The position numbers and the translations under genes were made by a program. From Myxococcales bacterium (GTDB lineage Bacteria; Myxococcota_A; Polyangia; Polyangiales; Polyangiaceae), in NCBI GenBank assembly GCA_903642325.1, contig CAHJWM010000029.1, positions 1 to 64,000 on the forward strand: 64,000 nt of DNA, in the 5' to 3' direction. The notes under the pieces were generated by a model. It worked only from the letters and a program-made list of their open reading frames with translations, searched no databases and was not told the DNA's origin. Below are positions 1 to 7,975 of the stretch, one piece after another. Every line of letters starts with the position of its first letter. Positions within the stretch are counted from its first letter, which is position 1.

Positions 1-563
1 CGCCGCCGCCCGCCCCCGCGGTCGCGCCGCCGCCGGACACTCCACCGCCGCCGCCGGCAGCCGCCGAGGCGGGCAAGGTGTTGACCGCCGATCCGGAGCC
101 GAATGAGCCGGTCGATCTGACCGGCGAGGGTTTCGTGAGCGGCAACGGCGACCACTTTGCGGGCGGCGTCACGGCCAGCAACGGAACGTCCAAGGACGCG
201 GTTCGCGATTTACGCGCCAAGGCAGAAGGCGTTGGCAAGGCCCCGCCCCCGGGGCCCGTTGCGAGCGCCGCGGGCTCGAACCTGATGCGCGCTGCCTCTC
301 CGTTGGGCGGCAGCTGGAATGACTGCGAGTTCCCCGCTGAAGCGGATATCGAGGGCATCGACAGCGCCGTCGTGCAACTCAGCGTGACGGTGGGCCCGGA
401 CGGCCGCGCGAAAGCCGTCGTCATTCTGCGTGATCCGGGCAACGGCTTCGGACAATCGGCGCGCAGCTGCGCGTTTCGCAAGCAATTCACCGCGGCACTC
501 GACCGCGCGGGGACCGCGATCACCATGTCGACCGCACCGTTCACGGTGCGCTTCACGCGTTGA
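1..563 (+). CDS. TonB-like energy transducer, C-terminal part (5' end outside window)
   Basis: The reading frame is open from the window edge (first full codon at base 3) to a TGA at 561-563, so the start lies upstream. The first 25 or so codons encode a Pro/Ala-rich stretch with runs of four and five prolines, typical of the periplasm-spanning linker of TonB proteins. The last ~85 residues have the look of a TonB C-terminal domain: a segment rich in Val and Thr (VVQLSVTVGPDGRAKAVVIL) followed by a helix and a final strand. Such proteins pass proton-motive energy from ExbB/ExbD to outer-membrane receptors. ExbB/ExbD would be expected upstream, outside the window. A periplasmic protein with a TonB-like fold but another role cannot be excluded. 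Confidence 0.65.
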   Translation, partial: PPPAPAVAPPPDTPPPPPAAAEAGKVLTADPEPNEPVDLTGEGFVSGNGDHFAGGVTASNGTSKDAVRDLRAKAEGVGKAPPPGPVASAAGSNLMRAASPLGGSWNDCEFPAEADIEGIDSAVVQLSVTVGPDGRAKAVVILRDPGNGFGQSARSCAFRKQFTAALDRAGTAITMSTAPFTVRFTR

Positions 564-661
564 AGTGTGAGCGCCATGCATTTCACTTCGACGCCCTTTC
601 CGGGCTAGGCTGCTGGCTAGATATGGGGCGGCCAGTGCCCGCTCGATTTCGGACCACGGAC

Positions 662-1126
662 ATGAACGAGCGCATCGAGCAGCTATCGAAGATCGAGCTG
701 TTTGCGGGCTTGAAGCCGCAGGCGATCGAACTGATTGCGAAGGTCGGGAACGAGGAAAATCACGCCCTCGGCACCAAGATTTTTCAGCACGGCGACGCGG
801 GCGACAAGCTGTACTTGATCCTGGAAGGCAAAGTCCGCATCAGCCGTGACGTGGCCGGGATGGGTGAAGAAGCATTGGCCGTGCTCGGCCCAGGCCAGAT
901 GTTCGGAGAAATGGCCCTCCTCGACGAATCGCCGCGCTCCGCCGACGCGCGTGTTCACGAGCGTTGTCAGCTGTTGGCGATTCCCAAAGACGGCTTCGAC
1001 GACCTTTTGTTTTTGCACAAGGATCTGGCGTACGAGGTCCTGTGGAGCATCGTGCACGTGCTGCTCGGCCGCCTGCGCGAGACCAACAACAAGCTCACGT
1101 TTCTATCCATCAGCGGCAAATTTTAG
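662..1126 (+). CDS. cyclic nucleotide-binding domain protein without DNA-binding domain
   Basis: This 154-residue protein is almost entirely one CRP/CAP-type cyclic-nucleotide-binding domain. It has the opening helix (LSKIELFAGLKPQ), the beta-roll (LYLILEGKVRISRD) and the phosphate-binding cassette around GEMALLDESPRSADAR, which keeps the Glu and Arg used for cyclic-nucleotide binding. There is no C-terminal winged helix, so it should not bind DNA directly and may be a ligand-responsive adaptor. The ATG at 662 was chosen because the domain begins right after it; an in-frame ATG at 560 would add 34 residues with no domain character. It follows the TonB-like gene by 98 bases. Ligand (cAMP, cGMP or none) cannot be judged from sequence. 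Confidence 0.8.
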   Translation: MNERIEQLSKIELFAGLKPQAIELIAKVGNEENHALGTKIFQHGDAGDKLYLILEGKVRISRDVAGMGEEALAVLGPGQMFGEMALLDESPRSADARVHERCQLLAIPKDGFDDLLFLHKDLAYEVLWSIVHVLLGRLRETNNKLTFLSISGKF

Positions 1127-1364
1127 GCTCTCCCGGCCCCGCGCGGAAGCCTGCTCGATTCGCTTCCCGCCGCTCGCTGTTGGGCCTCCCGGCCGCCTGC
1201 TCGCGAGCGCGGCCCAGCTCCGCTGGAGTGGCCACAAGCGGGGCGTAAAAGCGCTGCTCAACATGTGGACAGGCGCTGTACAGCCGGTGGACTACTTCTG
1301 AATTAGCTTGGAATGATTACGGTATTTAGCTACTCCCCCGTATACCCCGCACAGAATTTGACGT

Positions 1365-1381
1365 CTTCACACTTGTTCAGT
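1365..1381 (+). promoter_or_regulatory. putative LexA operator (SOS box) in front of lexA
   Basis: The 17 bases CTTCACACTTGTTCAGT lie 14 bases before the lexA start codon. As I recall it, the motif described for Myxococcus xanthus LexA is CTRHAMRYBYGTTCAGS. The site matches it at 15 of 17 positions, including all of GTTCAG. The position overlapping the likely 5' leader is what negative autoregulation needs. The match was made by eye. Confidence 0.6.
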
Positions 1382-1395
1382 ATCCTGCAGAAGCT

Positions 1396-2049
1396 ATGCA
1401 AGGTCTGACCGCTCGCCAAGAACAAACCCTGGATTTCATTCGCCAGTCGATTCAAGAGCGCGGCTATCCGCCGACGCTGCGGGAAATCGGGGAATATATG
1501 GGCATCCGTTCCACCAACGGGGTGAACGATCACCTGCGCGCGCTCGAGCGCAAAGGCTACCTGCGGCGTGAGGACATGAAGAGCCGCGCGCTCAAGCTCG
1601 TGAGTGGGATGAGCAACGCTTCGCCCGTGGCCGCCCCCGTCCGGGACGAGGACGAGGACATGGTGGAGGTGCGTGTGCTCGGGCGCGTCGCCGCCGGCCT
1701 GCCGCTGCTCGCCGAAGAGAACGTCATCGACACCGTGCGCGTCGATCGCATGCTCGTCCGCGGTGGCCGCGAGGTGTTCGGGCTACGTGTTACCGGCGAC
1801 TCCATGATCGAAGCGGGAATCATGAGTGGGGACTACATTTTCGTGAAGAAGCAGTCCACGGCCGAACGTGGGGACATCGTGGTTGCGCTGATCGGCGACG
1901 AGGCCACCGTCAAATACTTCCACCCGGAGCGCGACTACGTGCGCTTTCAGCCTGCCAACGCGCAAATGGCTCCGATTTTGGTGCGCGCTTCGGATTTCAA
2001 GTCGACCATGCTGCTTGGTAAGGTGGTCGGCGTGTATCGCCGCCTGTAA
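1396..2049 (+). CDS. lexA: LexA repressor (SOS regulator, self-cleaving)
   Basis: The 217-residue protein has the full LexA layout. Residues 1-68 form a winged helix-turn-helix ([39 protein letters not shown]). A linker rich in Asp/Glu follows. The C-terminal S24 peptidase domain carries the cleavage site Ala100-Gly101 (GRVAAGLPL), the catalytic Ser136 in GDSMIEAG and the catalytic Lys173 in EATVKYF. It represses DNA-damage genes and is inactivated by RecA-stimulated self-cleavage. Length is slightly above the 202 residues of the E. coli protein because of the acidic linker. The ATG start is immediately downstream of a LexA-box-like site, so autoregulation is likely. Confidence 0.97.
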   Translation: MQGLTARQEQTLDFIRQSIQERGYPPTLREIGEYMGIRSTNGVNDHLRALERKGYLRREDMKSRALKLVSGMSNASPVAAPVRDEDEDMVEVRVLGRVAAGLPLLAEENVIDTVRVDRMLVRGGREVFGLRVTGDSMIEAGIMSGDYIFVKKQSTAERGDIVVALIGDEATVKYFHPERDYVRFQPANAQMAPILVRASDFKSTMLLGKVVGVYRRL

Positions 2050-2084
2050 TACGCGGTTGGCGCGCCTCGCCACCGATCCATAGC

Positions 2085-2171
2085 GCTCCCGGCCAAATAA
2101 GCGTGGCTTCGCGGCTTCGGCGCTCGAGCAAGCCCCGCTTTTCGGTCATGCAAGCGCGGCCGGGAGCTTTT
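2085..2171 (+). terminator. inverted repeat followed by TTTT, possible terminator or structured RNA downstream of lexA
   Basis: GCTCCCGGCC at 2085-2094 and its exact complement GGCCGGGAGC at 2158-2167 enclose 63 bases that can fold further, and the right arm is followed by TTTT. The long loop is unusual for a simple intrinsic terminator, so a structured 3' end or small RNA is an alternative. Confidence 0.35.
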
Positions 2172-2435
2172 CCGAAGACGGGCAGCGGCGCGCGTTGACC
2201 TGCTTTTTCGAGCCGGGGAAGCGTTGTGGACCGAAAAGTCCGCACTCGCAATACGGGTCCAGGGACTCGATAGGGCGGAGTGCCGCGCGCGATGACGATT
2301 AACAACGAAACCTGGAGCTAGATGTTCTATCGAGTGATTCCGCAGCATTAGTTTTTGCCGGCGCACGAGCGACCGGCCATGATTCAGCCCGCAACTCGGC
2401 TCCCCCGCTGTCGCCGGCCAGGAGCCCCCCGTTTT

Positions 2436-2441
2436 GGAGGA
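2436..2441 (+). promoter_or_regulatory. Shine-Dalgarno site that fixes the start of the following gene at GTG 2446
   Basis: GGAGGA sits 4 bases before a GTG at 2446. A TTG at 2434 opens the frame earlier but overlaps this site, so GTG 2446 is the better start. It also puts a clean signal peptide at the N-terminus. Confidence 0.65.
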
Positions 2442-2445
2442 CTAC

Positions 2446-4239
2446 GTGTATCGCCGATCGTCGATCCGACTGCTGTGCTTGGCCCTGATGACGTTCTTCT
2501 TCACGCTCCCGGCGCTTGCGCAATACACGCGCGACAATGCCGCTTCGAAGAAAATAGACGAGGCCATCAACGAGCACTATCTGGCGACGAACTTCGACAA
2601 GGCGGAGAGCGTGCTGACCGGTACGATCGCGGCTTGCGGCGAGAAGTGCAGTCCAGCTGTCATCGCCAAGGCCTGGATGTACGTGGGCATCGTGCGCGGC
2701 AGCGGCAAGAGCGATCAAGCCGGAGCGAAGGAAGCGTTTCAGAAGGCGCTTGCCACGGACCCGACCGTCAAACTGGATGTTCAGCTTGCGACTCCGGAAA
2801 CGCAAAGGACCTTCAGCGACCTCGGGGTACCGAGCGGCACGCCAGCCACCCTTCCAGCAGGGACGCCACCGCAAGCAGGCGCTGCCGGCGAAGATGGCAA
2901 CGAAAAGGGCGGGCTCAAGTGTACGCCAGATATTCGCGAGCTGCAGACGCGCCGCCCAGTGCCCATGTCGTGCACCAGCGACGAGGAAGTCGCGAGCATG
3001 GAGCTCAGATACAAGCCGTTCGGTGAAGAGGCTTTCAAAACCTTGAAGATGAAAAAAGTCGGCGAGGCATTTCAAGGCGAAGTGCCCTGTGACGCCACGG
3101 CCTTGGTGGGCACCCTCAAGCTGTACGTCCGTGCCAAAGACGCGACCGGTGAAAGCGTGGACTCATTCGGCTCCAAGTCGAAACCGATCGAGTTCGTGAC
3201 TACCGAGACCAGCTCGGTCACACCGCCCTCCTACCCCGGTGCGGCAGCGCCCCCGCGTTGCGAAACGAAAGAGGAGTGCCCGCCCGATTTTCCGGGCTGC
3301 CAAAATAAGCCAACCCGTGGCAACAAGGATTGGGGCGTCGCCTGCGAAAACTCGACCGAATGTAAAGAAGGCCTGCTGTGCAACGACGGCACCTGCGAGG
3401 CCGCGCCCGCGTGCGAGACGAGCGCCGACTGCGAGTCGGGCACGTGCGTCGAAAACAAGTGCAGCGTCGGCGCCGAAGCCCTCGCTGCCAGCGCGCACAC
3501 GTATAAGAAGAATTGGTTTGGTCTGCACTTCGCGCAGGACATCGCCATCATCGGTGGCTCGGATGTTTGCTCGGTAGCCTCTCGCTCGGACAACGGGTAC
3601 GCCTGCTACGTTTCGGGCACGACGGATCAACCTTACAACGGCAACCCATATCCGGGTGCCGGCATCGCCACTGGAACCGCACTCGCGACGAGCCGGATTC
3701 TGCTCAGCTTCGACCGGGCTTTTACCCCGAACCTCACGCTCGGAGCTCGAGTCGGGGTCGCTCTCCGCGGCGGACCGCCGGCTGGCAAAGGGCCGGATGA
3801 CCAAAACCGCGGCGGCACGTCGAACGGGACCGCGTTTCTTCCGTTCCACGGCGAGCTGCGGCTGGCTTATTGGTTCGGCCGGGGCGCGCTCGGCAAAAAG
3901 GGCCTACGCCCCTACGTGCACATCGGCGGCGGTATCGCCCAGGTAGACGCGAAAGTGAAAGTGAACGTGACCGATTGCGAAGACAAGGACCTTCAGGGCA
4001 ATCCAATTTCGAACGATCAGTACAACGCGTGCACCGCTGGCACTAGCACCAATGGTAGTCGGCAATACACGCTCGATGCCTGGCGCAAAATGGGCCAAGG
4101 CTTCATCACTGCGGGCGGCGGGCTCGTGTACGCTTTCGAACCGAACTTCGGGGCTCAGCTGAACTTCAACTTCATGTACATGCTGCCCACGTCCGGCCCC
4201 GTCCTGCAGCCTTCCATCGGCCTGATTTACGGTCTTTGA
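2446..4239 (+). CDS. exported protein: TPR-like N-terminus, Cys-rich middle, outer-membrane barrel-like C-terminus
   Basis: The ~597-residue protein starts with a signal peptide (MYRRSSIRLLCLALMTFFFT, cleavage after ALA). Residues ~30-115 resemble a single TPR-like helical unit of a kind common in myxobacterial exported proteins. A proline/glycine-rich linker is followed by a short beta domain. Residues ~275-345 are Cys-rich with spacing like small EGF or disulfide modules (CETKEECPPDFPGC, CKEGLLCNDGTC, CETSADCESGTC). The last ~250 residues alternate polar and hydrophobic residues with many Gly and aromatic residues, as in a small outer-membrane beta-barrel (LRLAYWFG, FGAQLNFNFMYMLP). I do not recognise a named family and assign no activity. 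It is convergent with the uracil-DNA glycosylase gene, 21 bases away. Confidence 0.8.
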   Translation: MYRRSSIRLLCLALMTFFFTLPALAQYTRDNAASKKIDEAINEHYLATNFDKAESVLTGTIAACGEKCSPAVIAKAWMYVGIVRGSGKSDQAGAKEAFQKALATDPTVKLDVQLATPETQRTFSDLGVPSGTPATLPAGTPPQAGAAGEDGNEKGGLKCTPDIRELQTRRPVPMSCTSDEEVASMELRYKPFGEEAFKTLKMKKVGEAFQGEVPCDATALVGTLKLYVRAKDATGESVDSFGSKSKPIEFVTTETSSVTPPSYPGAAAPPRCETKEECPPDFPGCQNKPTRGNKDWGVACENSTECKEGLLCNDGTCEAAPACETSADCESGTCVENKCSVGAEALAASAHTYKKNWFGLHFAQDIAIIGGSDVCSVASRSDNGYACYVSGTTDQPYNGNPYPGAGIATGTALATSRILLSFDRAFTPNLTLGARVGVALRGGPPAGKGPDDQNRGGTSNGTAFLPFHGELRLAYWFGRGALGKKGLRPYVHIGGGIAQVDAKVKVNVTDCEDKDLQGNPISNDQYNACTAGTSTNGSRQYTLDAWRKMGQGFITAGGGLVYAFEPNFGAQLNFNFMYMLPTSGPVLQPSIGLIYGL

Positions 4240-4260
4240 ATCTTGGTACCCGCGCCCGCG

Positions 4261-5064
4261 TCAGCGGCGCCCGGGGACGTTGCGCCCGACCTGCCGCAGA
4301 ACCTCCTGTAAATCCTCCCAGGCTTCCCGTTTGGCGGCGGGCGTGCGTAGCAGGTAGGCGGGGTGAAACGTGGGCATTAGCGGAATCCGACCGCGGAACG
4401 TCTTCCAGTTACCGCGCAGCCGGGTGATGCCTTCCAGCGTGCCGAGCAGTCCCTGCACGGCAGTGGCACCGAGCGCCACGATCACCTTCGGGGAGATCAG
4501 CTCGAGCTGCTCTTCGAGGTACGGCATGCAGGCGGCCATTTCTTCCGCTTCTGGCTTGCGGTTGTCAGGCGGGCGGCACTTGACGACGTTGCACACGTAA
4601 ACGTCGTCTCGCGAGAGACCCATCGCCGCGATCATCTTGTCGAGCAGCTGCCCGGCTGCGCCAACGAAGGGCAGCCCACGCGCGTCTTCTTCCGCGCCGG
4701 GTCCTTCACCCACGAAACACACCCCGGAGCGGCCCGTGCCGCGCGCGAATACGGTTTGCTTTCGATGCTGGGAAAGACCGCAACGCGTACAGGAGCGCAC
4801 GGCTTCCATCAAGACTTCTAGGCTGCGCTTTCCGCTTTCGCCGGGCGCTTCAGCGTTGCTCTGCTCGATGGCGATGGCGGCCAAAACTGGCGCGCCAGAC
4901 GGCTGATTGGCGAGGCTGAAGGCCGTGGCGTCACGGCCCGCCCGGTCGGGCTCGCGCGTGGCACGCTCTAGGCCCGTTGACCCGGTGGAGGTTTGCCAAT
5001 CGAGATGCGCGCGCAGGGCGCGGGTCAAGAATTGAAGCTCCTCGCGCGCTGCGTCGTCGCTCAT
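4261..5064 (-). CDS. uracil-DNA glycosylase, family 4 (iron-sulfur type)
   Basis: The 267-residue protein removes uracil from DNA at the start of base-excision repair. The C-terminal ~190 residues show family 4 motifs: the water-activating loop GEGPGAEEDARGLPFVG followed by AGQLLDKMI, and the minor-groove loop beginning MPTFHPAYLL. Cysteines at CTRCGLSQHR, in VVKCRPP and in MAACMPY fit the [4Fe-4S] cluster of this family. The first ~70 residues are a low-complexity extension. Such N-terminally extended forms, sometimes annotated as phage polymerase-related proteins, are common in bacteria. It lies 41 bases downstream of trxB on the same strand, so co-transcription is possible. Confidence 0.93.
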   Translation of the reverse strand: MSDDAAREELQFLTRALRAHLDWQTSTGSTGLERATREPDRAGRDATAFSLANQPSGAPVLAAIAIEQSNAEAPGESGKRSLEVLMEAVRSCTRCGLSQHRKQTVFARGTGRSGVCFVGEGPGAEEDARGLPFVGAAGQLLDKMIAAMGLSRDDVYVCNVVKCRPPDNRKPEAEEMAACMPYLEEQLELISPKVIVALGATAVQGLLGTLEGITRLRGNWKTFRGRIPLMPTFHPAYLLRTPAAKREAWEDLQEVLRQVGRNVPGRR

Positions 5065-5105
5065 GACCGCACGCTACGCCTTTCGTCCGCACGCGAGAAG
5101 GACGC

Positions 5106-6071
5106 TCAATGTCCGTTTGCGCCGAGAAAGCGCTCCGCGTCGAGCGCGGCCATGCAACCCGTGCCCGCGGCGGTGACGGCCTGCCGGTAATTCCAATCAG
5201 CGACATCGCCCGCGGCAAAGACGCCGGGCACGCTGGTACGGGTGGTACCAGGCTCGACCTTCAGGTAGCCGTTCTCGTGCACGGCCAGCTGACCCTTGAA
5301 CAGCTCGGTAAGCGGCGTGTGACCGATGGCGACGAACAGCGCACCCGCATCGAGCGTGCGCGTGTCGCCGGACTTGAGGTCCTTGACGCGAACGCCGGTC
5401 ACCTTGTCTTGCGCCACGTCCAGTACCTCCGTCACCACGTGGCTGCGCAGGATGCGGATTTTCGGGTTCGCGGTCACGCGCTCTTGCATCGCCATCGAAG
5501 CGCGAAAGTCGTCGCGGCGATGGATCAGCGTCACGTTGCCGCACAAGCCGGCGAGGTAGCTGGCCTCCTCCATGGCCGTGTCACCGCCGCCCACGACGAC
5601 TACGTCTTGTCCGCGGAACAGCGCGCCGTCGCACACAGCGCACGCACTCACGCCCTTGTTCTTGAGCTTCTCTTCCGATTCGAGCCCAATGTAATTGGCG
5701 CGCGCGCCAGTAGAGATGATCAGGGTCTGGGCCAAGTGCAGAATATCCTCGTCCTCCCCCACCCAGACTTTGAACGGTCGCGTGGAAAGGTCGACTTTTT
5801 GCACATCCGCCGTGATCAGCTCCACGCCTTGATGTTCGGCCTGGGCGCGAAAGTTCGCCATCAGGTCTTGGCCCGACACGCCCGTGGGAAAGCCGGGGAA
5901 ATTCTCGACCTCCGTCGTGAACATCAACTGACCGCCGGGGATCAGGCCGCCCGCGTTGAAACCCTCCACGCAAAGCGGCTGGAGGTTGGCGCGCGCCGCG
6001 TAGATTGCCGCGGTCAGCCCAGCCGGCCCGGAACCAATGATGAGTAGCTTGTGCAAGCGCGGTTCGCTCAT
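5106..6071 (-). CDS. trxB: thioredoxin reductase (NADPH)
   Basis: The 321-residue flavoprotein reduces thioredoxin with NADPH. It has the N-terminal FAD Rossmann motif (LLIIGSGPAGLTAAIYAARA), the redox-active pair Cys144/Cys147 in SACAVCDGALF, the NADPH-binding motif (VVVGGGDTAMEEASYLAG) and the C-terminal FAD motif (GVFAAGDVADWNYRQAVTAA). Length equals the usual low-molecular-weight bacterial enzyme. The ATG at 6071 was chosen because it precedes the FAD motif by seven residues; the frame is open much further upstream but that part has no reductase character. The E. coli pair is CATC, here CAVC, a normal variation. Confidence 0.96.
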   Translation of the reverse strand: MSEPRLHKLLIIGSGPAGLTAAIYAARANLQPLCVEGFNAGGLIPGGQLMFTTEVENFPGFPTGVSGQDLMANFRAQAEHQGVELITADVQKVDLSTRPFKVWVGEDEDILHLAQTLIISTGARANYIGLESEEKLKNKGVSACAVCDGALFRGQDVVVVGGGDTAMEEASYLAGLCGNVTLIHRRDDFRASMAMQERVTANPKIRILRSHVVTEVLDVAQDKVTGVRVKDLKSGDTRTLDAGALFVAIGHTPLTELFKGQLAVHENGYLKVEPGTTRTSVPGVFAAGDVADWNYRQAVTAAGTGCMAALDAERFLGANGH

Positions 6072-6324
6072 GCCGCACGGTCTAGCATTTGTAGCGAGAC
6101 CCGTGCACGGCCCGCACCCGCTCCCTCTTTCCGTCTCGGCCTCTCCCAGCCCAAGTCGCAAAAAACCAAACATTCCAAAAGGAGGAGTCGCTCGCGATGT
6201 GCGACGGCACCCGGCAATTTCGGGTTGGGCGTCCTTTTGCCTCACGGCCCGATCGAGTGCTCGGCGAGCCTCGCGGGAACCGGCTTGCCGGCACCCTCGG
6301 GCAAGAAGCGCCATCGGTCGCGCG

Positions 6325-7974
6325 TCATTCCATGATCGGCGAGGCCTTGAGCGCCGCTTTGCCTTCCTTGACGTAGACACTGAATTTAACGCGCTTCGCA
6401 CCGTGGCGGGTCAGAAGCTCGTCGTTTTTCTTTTTGAGCGTTTGCTCGAATTTTTCGAAGCTGAAGTTGTCAGTATTCTCACCGCACTGATGCTTCAGGC
6501 TGACGAAGTCTTGGAAGACGGCTTGCCACTCCTCCTCCTCGGTCGGCTGGTAGCCCACGGGCGTCGTCACCACCCGCGCCGGAGGCGACGGCATGCGGCG
6601 GGCCACGGAGTCGCCTCTCGATCCTTCGACGAGGGTCGAGTCGAGGAGCGCAGGGTTGCCAGCCAAGCCAGGCGCGCGGGGGTTGTTTGGATTCAGCGCG
6701 GGCGACACGCGGGGGATGGGAGCCGAGGGCGGCGACCGCATGCTCGACGGGTCGGTCGGAAAACTGAACGCGCTCATTTGCGGTTGGTCCGGGATATCAC
6801 CCAAGACCTGTTTCATATCGGCGGGGCCACGCCGCGGGCCGCCCCCTTTTGCCATCACTTGATCCATGCCGTCATTCAGGTCGGCGGCGATCTTACGAAA
6901 CACCCCGTGAAAGCGGCTTGCCTGCAGCTGGTCGATCTGACCCTTCGCCAACCGCTCGGCCTCGCTCTTGAACGCGCCGAGCGGGCGAGTATGCTCGAAT
7001 ACCGTAAATAGCAGGCCGACGGCGGCGGCAACGACGGCGATCGCGACGGCCAGCGGCAAGTTGGCCTGCTGTTTGTCTTTATCGTCCGCGTTCTTGAAAA
7101 AGCCGAAAAGCCCGTCCACCGCAACGGGCAGGCGCGCTACAGCGAAGCCCCCGCCCAGCTGCCAGGCTTCGCCTGGCAAACGCGAGTATTGCACGCCCAA
7201 GAGCCCGCCAATCGTACGCACTTTGCTACGGCCCTTGTCCATGTAGTCGGTGTCTGCCTCGAGCGTCGCCATGTCTCCGACGATCTGATCGAGTTGGCTC
7301 GTGGCAAAGCCCTCGGGTGATCCGGACGCAGCGCGCTCGCCATTGACGTAAAAGGCGATGGCCGCGCCAGTGCGCGAGGAAAGCTCACGCGCAAATCGAT
7401 CATCGACGATGCGCGCGCCAATGATTGCGCCTGCTGGTAGCGAGCCCATATCGTACTCGACCGGCCGCGCGACGACGCGGTAGACGCGATCCAGCACCAA
7501 CGTATCGTCTCGCACGTAGCCTCGCAAAGCGTCGGCCACCACCGGGTAACCGCCGAGCTCGAAATCGCTCATGCCGCTGGCCTGCTCGTAACCCAGGTAT
7601 GCGACCACGCGGCCCGCTTGATCGACGGCGAACACCGCGTCGAATTGATCTTCTTTAGGAATGCTCGCGTTCACCTTTTTGAGCGCGCTCAGCAGCCTAT
7701 CTTTGGCGTCTTCCGGGACCTTGGCCTCGGCATCGCTCGACTTCTGCAAGTACTTCGCAATATCGGGGTCCACCCCGAATTGGATGAGGCGGCCCGAGCG
7801 CTGCCGGGCGTCATCTCGCAAGTACCAAGCCACGACCTGCGAGTCCGAGGACAGCGCCTCACCCATCGCTCGCGCGCCGGCACGGTTATACATACTGGTC
7901 GCTAGGGACAAGACGAAGATCGACAGACCCAAAAACAGGCCGAGGAGCACGTACCAAAAGCGCGAAAGGACCAT
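6325..7974 (-). CDS. membrane sensor-like protein with periplasmic domain and conserved C-terminal domain, MXAN_5187-like
   Basis: The 549-residue protein begins with a membrane segment (FWYVLLGLFLGLSIFVLSLA). A periplasmic region of ~270 residues follows that resembles the double-Cache/PAS-like sensor of chemoreceptors and kinases (DAVFAVDQAGRVVAYLGYEQ, YRVVARPVEYD). A second membrane segment (LPLAVAIAVVAAAVGLLFTVF) and a HAMP-like stretch (RPLGAFKSEAERLAKGQID) come next. The cytoplasmic part has no kinase or methyl-accepting motifs. It is a Pro-rich linker plus a C-terminal ~75-residue module ending KVKFS..VKEGKAALKAS. From memory this resembles myxobacterial proteins of the MXAN_5187 type; that is not verified. 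The start is 1 base after the stop of the upstream exported-protein gene, so the two are coupled. Confidence 0.75.
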   Translation of the reverse strand: MVLSRFWYVLLGLFLGLSIFVLSLATSMYNRAGARAMGEALSSDSQVVAWYLRDDARQRSGRLIQFGVDPDIAKYLQKSSDAEAKVPEDAKDRLLSALKKVNASIPKEDQFDAVFAVDQAGRVVAYLGYEQASGMSDFELGGYPVVADALRGYVRDDTLVLDRVYRVVARPVEYDMGSLPAGAIIGARIVDDRFARELSSRTGAAIAFYVNGERAASGSPEGFATSQLDQIVGDMATLEADTDYMDKGRSKVRTIGGLLGVQYSRLPGEAWQLGGGFAVARLPVAVDGLFGFFKNADDKDKQQANLPLAVAIAVVAAAVGLLFTVFEHTRPLGAFKSEAERLAKGQIDQLQASRFHGVFRKIAADLNDGMDQVMAKGGGPRRGPADMKQVLGDIPDQPQMSAFSFPTDPSSMRSPPSAPIPRVSPALNPNNPRAPGLAGNPALLDSTLVEGSRGDSVARRMPSPPARVVTTPVGYQPTEEEEWQAVFQDFVSLKHQCGENTDNFSFEKFEQTLKKKNDELLTRHGAKRVKFSVYVKEGKAALKASPIME

Positions 7975-7975
7975 G

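Larger units (their letters stand above)
2050..2445. other. intergenic region after lexA with a long inverted repeat
   Basis: This 396-base stretch has no convincing gene. It contains a perfect 10-base inverted repeat (annotated separately) and probably the promoter of the downstream exported protein. I could not pick out a credible -35/-10 pair. Reading frames crossing it on the minus strand lack protein-like composition. Confidence 0.5.

Noticed and set aside
5109-6047. Long open frame (about 312 codons) on the plus strand opposite trxB
   Set aside because: It is antisense to a clearly identified gene and has the His/Arg-rich composition typical of shadow frames in GC-rich DNA.
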